Below, piece after piece: positions 1 to 7,112 of a stretch of 10,897 bases of DNA (within the stretch, counting starts at the first letter, position 1; each line of letters begins with the position of its first letter). A model generated the notes under the pieces. The model searched no databases, had not been told where the DNA came from, and worked only from the letters and a program-made list of their open reading frames with translations. This DNA comes from an uncultured Lachnospiraceae bacterium (GTDB lineage: Bacteria; Bacillota; Clostridia; Lachnospirales; Lachnospiraceae): contig CALWEE010000040.1 of the NCBI GenBank assembly GCA_944376975.1, positions 1 through 10,897 of the forward strand, in the 5' to 3' direction. The position numbers were made by a program, and so were the translations under genes.

Positions 1-2252
1 TCGCTGCCGTTGTACGTGCCGTCTACCATCTGTTCCACTACCCGGTGGATATCGGCGTCATTGTTGTAGATCTCGGTCGGATAGTATCCGCCGTTCGCCT
101 CATAGTTCATGACTTCTTCCGAGGAAAGGCCGAAGATATAGGCGTTGTCCTCGCCCACTTCTTCCAGGATCTCCACGTTGGCGCCGTCCATGGTGCCCAG
201 GGTCACCGCGCCGTTGAGCATGAACTTCATGTTTCCTGTTCCGGAAGCTTCTTTGCTGGCCGTTGAGATCTGCTCGGACACGTCGCTGGCCGCGAAGATG
301 ATCTCCGCGTTGGATACCCGGTAATCTTCAATGAACACCACTTTGATCTTGCCGTTGATGGACGGATCGTTGTTGATCACGTCGCCCACCCGGTTGATCA
401 GATGGATCGTCTGTTTCGCCCGTTTGTAGCCGGCCGCCGCTTTACCGCCGAAGATAAAGGTGGTGGGATAGAAATCCATGGAAGGATCTTCTTTCAGCCG
501 GTTGTACAGATACATCACGTGCATGATATTGAGAAGCTGACGCTTGTATTCGTGCATCCGTTTCACCTGCACATCGAAGATGGAATCCGGATCCACGTCG
601 ATGTTGTTGTGTTCTTTGATATATTTGGCCAGGCGGATCTTGTTCTGCCGCTTGATCGCCATAAATTCTTTCCGGGCCGCCGCGTCGTCGGCGAAAGGCG
701 CCAGTTTCACGATCTGGGGCAGGTCGGTGATCCATTTGTCCGTTCCGATCTTTTCCGTTACCCATTTCGCCAGAAGGGGATTGCCGTGGAGCAGGAAACG
801 TCTCTGGGTGATGCCGTTTGTCTTGTTGTTGAATTTCTCCGGCATCATCTCGTAGAAATCTTTCAGTTCCCGTTTTTCCAGGATCTCCGTGTGCAGTCTG
901 GCCACGCCGTTCACGGAGAAACCGGCGACGATGGCCATATTGGCCATGCGCACCTGGCCTTCATAAAGAACGGCCATGTTCTTGATCTTGCAGTACTGGT
1001 TCGGATACCGGTCTTCGATCTGGATGAGGAATCTCCGGTTGATCTCTTCCACGATCTGGTAGATACGGGGAAGCAGGCGGTTGAACAGGTCCACCGGCCA
1101 TTTTTCAAGGGCTTCCGCCATGATCGTATGATTGGTGTAGGCGCAGCATTTGGTCGTGATATCCCATGCTTCGTCCCAGCCCAGTCCTTCGTCGTCCATA
1201 AGGATACGCATCAGTTCCGGCACGGTAAGGGTGGGATGGGTATCGTTCATCTGGAAGCATACTTTCTCATACAGCTTATGGATATCGCTGTGGTTCTTTT
1301 TATAGTGTTTGACCGCTCTCTGGATGCTTGCGGACACGAAGAAATACTGCTGTTTCAGACGGAGCTCTTTTCCGCTGTAATGGTTGTCGTTGGGATAGAG
1401 CACTTCCACGATGGTCTTAGCCAGGTTCTGCTGCTCCACCGCTTTTTCGTAGTCGCCTTTGTCAAAGGAGATCAGGTTGAACTCCTGGATCGGCTGGGCG
1501 TCCCAGATGCGCAGGGAATTGACCACGTTGTTGCCGTAGCCGACCACCGGGATATCGTAGGGAACGGCCAGCACTTCCGTGTAACCGTCCTGCACGAAGC
1601 GGTTCCTGTTCTTCTCCGGATCCCACTCGATGCGGACATAGCCGCCGAATTTGACTCTTTCCGTATATTCAGGCCGTTTGATCTCAAACGGATTGCCATG
1701 GGCCAGCCAGTTGTCCGGCACTTCTTCCTGACATCCGTCTTTGTCGATCTCCTGCTTGAACATACCGTATTTATACCGGATGCCGCAGCCGTAGGCCGGA
1801 TAGCCCAGCGTGGACAAGGATTCCAGGAAGCAGGCCGCGAGCCGTCCCAGACCGCCGTTTCCAAGCGCCGCGTCCGGCTCCTGGTCTTCGATCACGTTGA
1901 TGTCAAAGCCCTGTTCATTAAGCACTTCCGCCACGTCGTCATAGCAGAGCAGGTTGATCATGTTGTTGCCCAGGGCGCGGCCCATGAGGAACTCCATGGA
2001 CAGATAGTACACCCGGCGCACGTCCTTCTGCTCGTACAGTTTGTGGGTCGCCATCCAGCGGTCGATGATCAGGTCCCGCACAGCGAAGGCCACCGCCTGG
2101 AAGATCTGCTGTTTGGTCGCTTCCGCCACCGTTTTTCTGTAAAATAATTTGACGTTTTCCACGACTTTTTTCTTGAACGCTTCTTTGTCCAGACCCAGTC
2201 CGTTCTTTTTCACGTTCCTCTGTTCTTTGATGATCGTTTTATCATTCTTCAT
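1..2252 (-). CDS. glgP: Glycogen/starch alpha-glucan phosphorylase, 3'-truncated by window edge
   Basis: The product is a cytoplasmic PLP-dependent GT35 enzyme that releases glucose-1-phosphate from the non-reducing ends of glycogen or other alpha-1,4-glucans. The first 750 residues are present; bacterial members are usually a little over 800, so only a short C-terminus is missing. Seen directly: YLSMEFLMGR near residue 81, the glycine-rich ALGNGGLGRLAACFLES segment, QMNDTHPTL, the phosphate-binding segment KRMHEYKRQ (Arg565, Lys570) and GTGNMKFMLNGA with the presumed PLP lysine at Lys676. These match family positions closely. The start is ATG at 2252, with AAAGGA 11 nt upstream. The gene begins 6 bp after the ileS stop, so it is probably co-transcribed with ileS, and its ribosome binding site lies inside the ileS coding sequence. 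No frameshift was seen. Substrate preference (glycogen or maltodextrin) cannot be read from sequence. Confidence 0.96.
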   Translation of the reverse strand, partial: MKNDKTIIKEQRNVKKNGLGLDKEAFKKKVVENVKLFYRKTVAEATKQQIFQAVAFAVRDLIIDRWMATHKLYEQKDVRRVYYLSMEFLMGRALGNNMINLLCYDDVAEVLNEQGFDINVIEDQEPDAALGNGGLGRLAACFLESLSTLGYPAYGCGIRYKYGMFKQEIDKDGCQEEVPDNWLAHGNPFEIKRPEYTERVKFGGYVRIEWDPEKNRNRFVQDGYTEVLAVPYDIPVVGYGNNVVNSLRIWDAQPIQEFNLISFDKGDYEKAVEQQNLAKTIVEVLYPNDNHYSGKELRLKQQYFFVSASIQRAVKHYKKNHSDIHKLYEKVCFQMNDTHPTLTVPELMRILMDDEGLGWDEAWDITTKCCAYTNHTIMAEALEKWPVDLFNRLLPRIYQIVEEINRRFLIQIEDRYPNQYCKIKNMAVLYEGQVRMANMAIVAGFSVNGVARLHTEILEKRELKDFYEMMPEKFNNKTNGITQRRFLLHGNPLLAKWVTEKIGTDKWITDLPQIVKLAPFADDAAARKEFMAIKRQNKIRLAKYIKEHNNIDVDPDSIFDVQVKRMHEYKRQLLNIMHVMYLYNRLKEDPSMDFYPTTFIFGGKAAAGYKRAKQTIHLINRVGDVINNDPSINGKIKVVFIEDYRVSNAEIIFAASDVSEQISTASKEASGTGNMKFMLNGAVTLGTMDGANVEILEEVGEDNAYIFGLSSEEVMNYEANGGYYPTEIYNNDADIHRVVEQMVDGTYNGS

Positions 2253-2258
2253 AAAGAC

Positions 2259-5200
2259 TCAAATCCTTTCATGTGAAGCTTTTTTTACTCCCATGGTTAC
2301 TTTCTCGCCATTGATCGTCCAGTCTTTCACATAACCATCCGCGGCGTCAAAGCCGATTTCTTCCGCGAGGACTTCCTTCCGGATCGTCTCGCTGTTGTTC
2401 TTCACGATTTCTTCCAGTTTCGCGTTGTTTTCCATATAGACGAAGATGTGGTCGGTCACTTCAAAGCCGGCCTCTTTACGCATGGTCTGTACTTTGGAGA
2501 TGATCTCGCGGACAAACCCTTCCTCGATCAGTTCATCGGTCAGCCGGGTATCCAGCGCCACTGTGACGCCCCGGTCCGTGTCGGATACATAGCCTTCTGT
2601 CTGGGCCGTCTCGATGAGCAGGTCTTCTTCCAGAAGTTCCACGTCCTCCCCGTCAATGGAAAGGATCAGCCGGCCCGTGGAGCGGACTTCGTCCATGGCC
2701 GCGTTCCCGTCCAGTTCAGACAGCATGCTCCGGATCGCGCCCAGTTTCTTTCCGTATTTCGGTCCCACGGTGCGCAGCTGGGGCTTGAAGCTGTAGGACA
2801 TGAAGGCGCTCGCGTCGTCCGTGAAGGCCATTTCCTTCACGTTCAGCTCGTCTTCCACGATTTCCTGATAGTATTCGCTCAGCTGCCGCTCCGCCTTCAC
2901 GAACATCTTGCCGATGGGCTGACGGTTCTTGATATTGGCCGTATTCCGGCAGGCCCGGCCGAGAACGACGATCTGGAGCACCAGATCCATGTTCTTTTCC
3001 AGTTCCTTGTCGATCTGGCTTTCATCGGCCGTCGGGAAGTCGCACAGATGGATGCTTTCCGGCGCCGTCTTGTCAATACCGCGAACCAGGTTCTGATAAA
3101 TGTCTTCCGTCATGAACGGGATCATGGGCGCCGCCGTCTTGGCGGTGGTCACCAGCGCGGTGTACAGCGTCATATAGGCGTTGATCTTATCCTGCGGCAT
3201 GCCTTTCGCCCAGAACCGCTCGCGGCTGCGGCGTACATACCAGTTGCTCATGTCGTCCACGAACTCCTGGAGCGCCCGGGCCGCTTCCGGTATACGATAA
3301 CCGGCCAGATTTTCATCTACGCTTTTTACCAGTGTATTCATCTTGGACAGCAGCCATTTATCCATGACCGATAATTTCTCATATTCCAGCGTATATTTTG
3401 TCGCGTCAAAGTTGTCGATATTGGCGTACAGCACGAAGAAGGCATAGGTGTTCCACAGTGTCCCGAGGAACTTGCGCTGGCCTTCCGTCACCGCTTTGTC
3501 ATGGAAACGGTTGGGCAGCCAGGGGGCGGAATTGATATAGAAATACCACCGGATCGCGTCGGCGCCGTAGGTCTTGAGGGCGTCGAAAGGATCCACCGCG
3601 TTGCCTTTGGACTTGCTCATCTTCTGGCCGTTTTCATCCTGAACATGTCCCAGGACGATGACGTTCTTATAGGGCGCCTCGTTGAACACAAGGGTAGATA
3701 CAGCCAGCAGGGAATAGAACCATCCTCTTGTCTGGTCCACCGCCTCGGAGATGAAGTCCGCCGGGAACTGGGATTTGAACAGGTCTTCGTTTTCAAACGG
3801 ATAGTGATGCTGGGCGAAGGGCATGGAGCCGGAGTCGAACCAGCAGTCGATCACTTCCGGCACGCGGCGCATGGTCTTGCCGCACTTCGGACAGCGGATC
3901 GTCACGTCGTCGATGTAGGGACGGTGCAGCTCGATATCGTCCGGACAGTTGTCGGACATGGATTTCAGCTCGGCGATGCTTCCGATGGCGTGCTGATGCC
4001 CGCACTCACATTCCCAGATGTTGAGCGGCGTGCCCCAGTAACGGTTCCGGCTGATGCCCCAGTCCTGGACATTTTCCAGCCAGTCGCCGAAACGGCCTTT
4101 GCCGATGCTTTCCGGGATCCAGTTGATCGTATTGTTATTGCGGATCAGATCGTCTTTCACCGCCGTCATATTGATGAACCAGGATTCTCTCGCGTAGTAG
4201 ATCAGCGGCGTGTCGCAGCGCCAGCAGTGGGGATAGCTGTGCTCGAACTTCGGCGCGGCGAACAGAAGGCCTCTTTCGTCCAGGTCTTTTAAGATCAGAG
4301 GATCGGCCTTTTTGCAGAACAGTCCGGGCCATTTCGTTTCTTTTGTCATCTCGCCTTTGCCGTCTACCAGCTGAAGGAACGGCAGGTCGTAGCGGCGGCC
4401 CACTTTGGAGTCGTCTTCGCCGAAAGCCGGCGCGATATGGACGATACCGGTACCGTCTGTCAGCGTAACATAGGTATCGCATACCACGTAATACGCCTTT
4501 TTATTCAGTTTGGCCGGATAAAGGCCTTCATATTCTTTATATTCCAGCTCCGTTCCCACGTAGCTTTGGAGCACTTCGTACGTGCCTTCGCCGAGCACCG
4601 TATCGGCCAGCGCCTGCGCCAGATAGTATACGGTCCCGTCTTCATGCCGGACTTTGACGTAAGTCTCGTTGGGGTTCACGCAGAGCGCCACATTGGACGG
4701 CAGGGTCCAGGGCGTCGTCGTCCAGGCCAGGATGTAGGCGTCTTCGTCTTTCACCTTGAACTTGGCCACCGCCGAACGTTCTTTGATGTCTTTATAGCCC
4801 TGGGCCACCTCGTGGCTGGACAGGGGCGTCCCGCAGCGGGGGCAGTAAGGCACGATCTTGTAGCCTTTATAGAGCAGTCCTCTGTCCCAGATCTTTTTTA
4901 ACGCCCACCATTCGGACTCGATGAAATCATTCTCATAGGTGACATAGGGATGATCCATGTCGGCCCAGAAACCAACGGTCTTGGAAAAATCTTCCCACAT
5001 GCCTTTATACTTCCACACGCTTTCTTTGCAGTGCTTGATGAACGGCTCCAGACCATACTGTTCGATCTGTTCCTTTCCGTCCAGGCCAAGCATCTTCTCC
5101 ACTTCCAGCTCCACCGGAAGGCCGTGGGTATCCCATCCCGCTTTTCTCGGGACCATATAGCCCTTCATCGTCTTATAGCGGGGGATCAGGTCTTTGATGA

Positions 5201-5387
5201 CCCGGGTCAGCACATGGCCGATATGGGGTTTGCCGTTGGCTGTGGGCGGGCCGTCATAAAAGGTAAATTCCGGAGCACCTTTACGGTCTTCGATACTTTT
5301 TTCAAAAATATGTTCATCTTCCCAGAACTTTTCAACCTTTTTTTCTCTTTCCACGAAATTCAGGTTCGCTGAAACTTTGTCGTACAC
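2259..5387 (-). CDS. ileS: Isoleucyl-tRNA synthetase, eukaryotic-like type 2 (IleRS2)
   Basis: A class Ia aminoacyl-tRNA synthetase of 1042 residues that charges tRNA-Ile in the cytoplasm and edits misactivated valine. Seen in order: the GPPTANGKPHIGH signature with HIGH at 55-58; GWDTHGLPVE near 84; the CP1 editing domain with WTTTPWTLPSN at 222-232 and GTGIVHIAPAFGEDD at 312-326; cysteine pairs at 182/185, 388/391, 460/462 and 499/502, probably metal sites; KMSKS at 589-593; a helical anticodon-binding region at about 675-830; and a C-terminal region at about 860-1030 containing SYSFKPQLRTVGPKYGKKL, typical of the DUF5915 tail. The PPTANGKPHIGH and GWDTHGLPVELEVEK forms point to the eukaryotic/archaeal-like type rather than the E. 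coli type. The start is GTG at 5387, with AGGAGG 7 nt upstream; it gives the family-typical N-terminus YDKVSANLNFVERE. An Ile-specific T-box precedes it, and glgP follows after 6 bp. Confidence 0.98.
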   Translation of the reverse strand: MYDKVSANLNFVEREKKVEKFWEDEHIFEKSIEDRKGAPEFTFYDGPPTANGKPHIGHVLTRVIKDLIPRYKTMKGYMVPRKAGWDTHGLPVELEVEKMLGLDGKEQIEQYGLEPFIKHCKESVWKYKGMWEDFSKTVGFWADMDHPYVTYENDFIESEWWALKKIWDRGLLYKGYKIVPYCPRCGTPLSSHEVAQGYKDIKERSAVAKFKVKDEDAYILAWTTTPWTLPSNVALCVNPNETYVKVRHEDGTVYYLAQALADTVLGEGTYEVLQSYVGTELEYKEYEGLYPAKLNKKAYYVVCDTYVTLTDGTGIVHIAPAFGEDDSKVGRRYDLPFLQLVDGKGEMTKETKWPGLFCKKADPLILKDLDERGLLFAAPKFEHSYPHCWRCDTPLIYYARESWFINMTAVKDDLIRNNNTINWIPESIGKGRFGDWLENVQDWGISRNRYWGTPLNIWECECGHQHAIGSIAELKSMSDNCPDDIELHRPYIDDVTIRCPKCGKTMRRVPEVIDCWFDSGSMPFAQHHYPFENEDLFKSQFPADFISEAVDQTRGWFYSLLAVSTLVFNEAPYKNVIVLGHVQDENGQKMSKSKGNAVDPFDALKTYGADAIRWYFYINSAPWLPNRFHDKAVTEGQRKFLGTLWNTYAFFVLYANIDNFDATKYTLEYEKLSVMDKWLLSKMNTLVKSVDENLAGYRIPEAARALQEFVDDMSNWYVRRSRERFWAKGMPQDKINAYMTLYTALVTTAKTAAPMIPFMTEDIYQNLVRGIDKTAPESIHLCDFPTADESQIDKELEKNMDLVLQIVVLGRACRNTANIKNRQPIGKMFVKAERQLSEYYQEIVEDELNVKEMAFTDDASAFMSYSFKPQLRTVGPKYGKKLGAIRSMLSELDGNAAMDEVRSTGRLILSIDGEDVELLEEDLLIETAQTEGYVSDTDRGVTVALDTRLTDELIEEGFVREIISKVQTMRKEAGFEVTDHIFVYMENNAKLEEIVKNNSETIRKEVLAEEIGFDAADGYVKDWTINGEKVTMGVKKASHERI
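2264..2269 (-). promoter_or_regulatory. Ribosome binding site of glgP inside the ileS 3' end
   Basis: AAAGGA on the minus strand lies in the final sense codons of ileS, just before the ileS TGA at 2259-2261, and 11 nt upstream of the glgP ATG. No other purine-rich site is nearby. Ribosomes ending ileS would cover it, so translational coupling is plausible (inference). Confidence 0.6.
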
Positions 5388-5394
5388 GATGACT

Positions 5395-5400
5395 CCTCCT
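5395..5400 (-). promoter_or_regulatory. Ribosome binding site of ileS
   Basis: Perfect AGGAGG on the minus strand, 7 nt before the GTG codon at 5387. It fixes the GTG start, as no in-frame ATG fits this site. Confidence 0.9.
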
Positions 5401-5677
5401 TTTTCCTGTTAAAATAAACAAAGGACCTTCATCACAACGGATGAAAGCCCATACTTTCACTTTCACTATACCACCTTGTGCTGCATACTGACATACGCGC
5501 TCCTGATAACGGCAGGATGCCGGCGCCCTTACTGGGTAGCCGCCCGGATGACGGATACTGTTTGGTTTGCAACTCCAGAGGGATATTCATCGCTACAGTA
5601 CTGGTACCCGGCTTCCACCGCCCCGGACTCTCTGAAACGCTTCCTGAAGGATTACTGACTCTTTCCCGGTTTTTGCA
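5400..5677 (-). ncRNA. T-box riboswitch leader of ileS, tRNA-Ile sensing
   Basis: The leader lies between the ileS promoter and gene; its 5' end is estimated at about 7 nt after the -10 box. Stem I features: AGAGAG at 5628-5633 and GGTGGAAGCC at 5610-5619, matching the conserved AGAGA and GGUGNAAGCC-type distal elements. The specifier loop reads GAATATC, with the Ile codon ATC at 5582-5584. The antiterminator can be drawn as helix A1 (5474-5478 with 5435-5440, one bulged G), a 7-nt bulge TGGTATA (5467-5473), then helix A2 (5460-5466 with 5441-5447). The UGGU of the bulge would pair with the ACCA 3' end of tRNA-Ile. Uncharged tRNA-Ile is expected to stabilise the antiterminator and allow read-through into ileS. 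The bulge departs from the usual UGGNACC at its last two positions. Confidence 0.93.
5411..5450 (-). terminator. T-box intrinsic terminator (attenuator) before ileS
   Basis: On the minus strand, GGGCTTTCATC (5440-5450) pairs with GATGAAGGTCC (5423-5433) over 11 positions including two G-U pairs. The loop is 6 nt and a TTTGTTTATTTT tract follows. The 5' arm of this stem also supplies the 3' strand of antiterminator helix A2, so the two folds exclude each other, as expected for T-box attenuation. Confidence 0.93.
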
Positions 5678-5683
5678 CTCTCA

Positions 5684-5712
5684 ATCATATTATATATTTC
5701 TGTCCGTGTCAA
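5684..5712 (-). promoter_or_regulatory. Sigma-A type promoter for the T-box/ileS/glgP transcript
   Basis: A consensus -35 TTGACA (5707-5712) is followed by a 17-nt spacer and the -10 box TATGAT (5684-5689, one mismatch to TATAAT). Expected initiation is near 5677, just upstream of the T-box stem I. The region is strongly AT-rich around the -10. Confidence 0.88.
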
Positions 5713-5747
5713 CCGGACTTTGCCCAAATATCCAACTTTTTTATATG

Positions 5748-5801
5748 TTACAATTCTCTCACAATCCTTAAAATTTCCTAAATTATGCAAAAGAATTGTA
5801 A
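5748..5801. repeat. Spaced 10-bp perfect inverted repeat between divergent operons
   Basis: TTACAATTCT at 5748-5757 and AGAATTGTAA at 5792-5801 are exact reverse complements, 34 nt apart. Half-site centres are 44 bp apart, close to four helical turns. They lie upstream of the candidate -10 box of the exporter operon and downstream of nothing transcribed, which suits an activator or repressor site. The AT-rich content means chance is possible. Confidence 0.45.
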
Positions 5802-5827
5802 GAGGACTAAAATACTCGGTCACTTTA

Positions 5828-5836
5828 TGCTATACT
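5828..5836 (+). promoter_or_regulatory. Candidate extended -10 promoter for the exporter operon
   Basis: TGC directly precedes TATACT (5831-5836), giving a TGn-extended -10 box about 31 nt upstream of the first adaptor's start codon. No good -35 hexamer lies 16-18 nt upstream, so this promoter may be weak or dependent on an activator. Confidence 0.5.
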
Positions 5837-5867
5837 GGATTAAAAATTCTGTACACGGAGGCTATCT

Positions 5868-7112
5868 ATGAGCATAAAAAAGAAACGCATCATCATCACA
5901 TCCTGCATCGTTGTATCCCTCATCACAGCCGGCCTCTGCGCCTTTTTCCTGCTGCGCCGTTCTTCAGGCGCCTCCGATGATACCGGCGTGTACACCACCT
6001 CGGTGGCCGCCATCACCGGCATGGATACCGGCGCCGCCAGCCGTTTCAGCGGGATCGTGGAGCCCCAGGAAACACTCAAGATACAAAAAGACGCGGACCG
6101 CACCGTCAAGGAGATCTTCGTTGAAGCCGGGGACACGGTCAAAAAAGGAGACCCTCTGTTCGCCTACGATACCGAGGAGACCCAACTGAAGCTGAGCGAG
6201 GCCCAGCTGGAAGTGGAACGGCTTGCCGGCGACATCACGTCCCTGAACGACCAGATCGAATATCTGGAAGCGGAAAAGGCCAAAGCGCCGTCCAGCGAAG
6301 CCTTCTCTTACACGACCCAGATACTGACCGCCCAGAACGATATCAAGCGGGCGGAATACAATAAGAAAAGCAAAGAGATGGAGATCGAGCAGATCCGCAA
6401 GAACCTGGAAAACGCCTCGGTGACCAGCGAGATCGACGGCATCGTCAAGTCCGTCAACGACGGCACTTCCACCGATATCATGTACGGCGTGGAAACGGAC
6501 AACGCCTTCATGACTATCCTTTCCGCCAACGCCTACCGGATCAAGGGCAAGATCAACGAGCAGAACATGGCCATGATCTCTGTCGGCCAGCCGGTCATCG
6601 TCCATTCCCGGACCGACACGGACCTGACCTGGCCGGGCACGGTGACCGAGATCGACACGGACAACCCGGTGAGCAATTCCAATGTTTATTATTCTTCCTC
6701 CGATACGTCCTCCCTGTCCTCTTCCTACTATTTTTATGTGGATCTGGAAGGGGAAGCCGGCCTGATGCTTGGCCAGCATGTGTTCATGGAACCGGACATG
6801 GGCCAGAACGACCAGCGGGAAGGGCTGTGGCTTAACAGCGGCTATATCGTCATCGACGGAAACGACGCCTACGTGTGGGCGGCCAGCAGCCGGGACACCC
6901 TTGAAAAGCGGACGGTGACCCTGGGCGAATACGACGCCGGCCTGGACGAGTATCAGATCACCGACGGCCTGACCACCGATGATTTCATCGCTTTCCCCGA
7001 CGCTTCCTGTGAAGAAGGGGCGCCATGCGTGAAAAACGCGGACGCCGCCCTGGCCCAGGACAGCGGCTTCTCCGATATGGGCGGCGCCGACACCGGGGAG
7101 GTGACCGAATGA
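5868..7112 (+). CDS. Membrane-fusion (HlyD/MacA-type) adaptor of an ABC exporter, copy 1
   Basis: A 414-residue extracytoplasmic adaptor that would link the permease to export across the cell envelope. Seen: a basic N-terminus and one membrane anchor at about 8-29; a first half-lipoyl motif at about 78-101 (VKEIFVEAGDTVKKGDPLFAYD); a coiled-coil hairpin at about 105-182; a second half-lipoyl motif at about 184-200 (VTSEIDGIVKSVNDGT); and a beta-barrel region with a Ser/Tyr-rich loop at 273-289. A C-terminal membrane-proximal segment contains GLTTDDFIAFP, shared with the second adaptor of this operon. Two cysteines (381 and 387) lie just after it. The start ATG has GGAGG 6 nt upstream. It is the first gene of the operon; its stop overlaps the ATPase start by 4 bp. 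The family is clear, the substrate unknown. Confidence 0.88.
   Translation: MSIKKKRIIITSCIVVSLITAGLCAFFLLRRSSGASDDTGVYTTSVAAITGMDTGAASRFSGIVEPQETLKIQKDADRTVKEIFVEAGDTVKKGDPLFAYDTEETQLKLSEAQLEVERLAGDITSLNDQIEYLEAEKAKAPSSEAFSYTTQILTAQNDIKRAEYNKKSKEMEIEQIRKNLENASVTSEIDGIVKSVNDGTSTDIMYGVETDNAFMTILSANAYRIKGKINEQNMAMISVGQPVIVHSRTDTDLTWPGTVTEIDTDNPVSNSNVYYSSSDTSSLSSSYYFYVDLEGEAGLMLGQHVFMEPDMGQNDQREGLWLNSGYIVIDGNDAYVWAASSRDTLEKRTVTLGEYDAGLDEYQITDGLTTDDFIAFPDASCEEGAPCVKNADAALAQDSGFSDMGGADTGEVTE

Noticed and set aside
402..2147. 581-codon open frame on the plus strand
   Set aside because: It lies antisense to the intact glgP reading frame, has a His/Val/Phe/Asp-rich composition typical of reverse-strand shadows in GC-rich genes, and shows no recognisable domain.
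2448..4901. Plus-strand open frames of 308, 263 and 154 codons within ileS
   Set aside because: All are antisense to conserved ileS sequence, share the shadow composition, and have no convincing ribosome binding site.
5689..5694. Exact TATAAT on the minus strand as the ileS -10 box
   Set aside because: It is only 12 nt from the TTGACA box; the overlapping TATGAT gives the proper 17-nt spacing.
5720..5749. TTGCCC-18-TATGTT as a plus-strand promoter for the exporter operon
   Set aside because: Both hexamers are weak and the TGC-TATACT box nearer the gene is a better match; kept only as an alternative.
5593..5823. 76-codon minus-strand frame in the spacer before ileS
   Set aside because: It crosses the ileS promoter and the T-box stem I, so it cannot be a gene on that transcript.
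7025..7108. Upstream ATG as start of the ABC ATPase
   Set aside because: It would add an Arg/Gly-rich extension unlike the family, whereas ATG 7109 has a good ribosome binding site and the canonical N-terminus.
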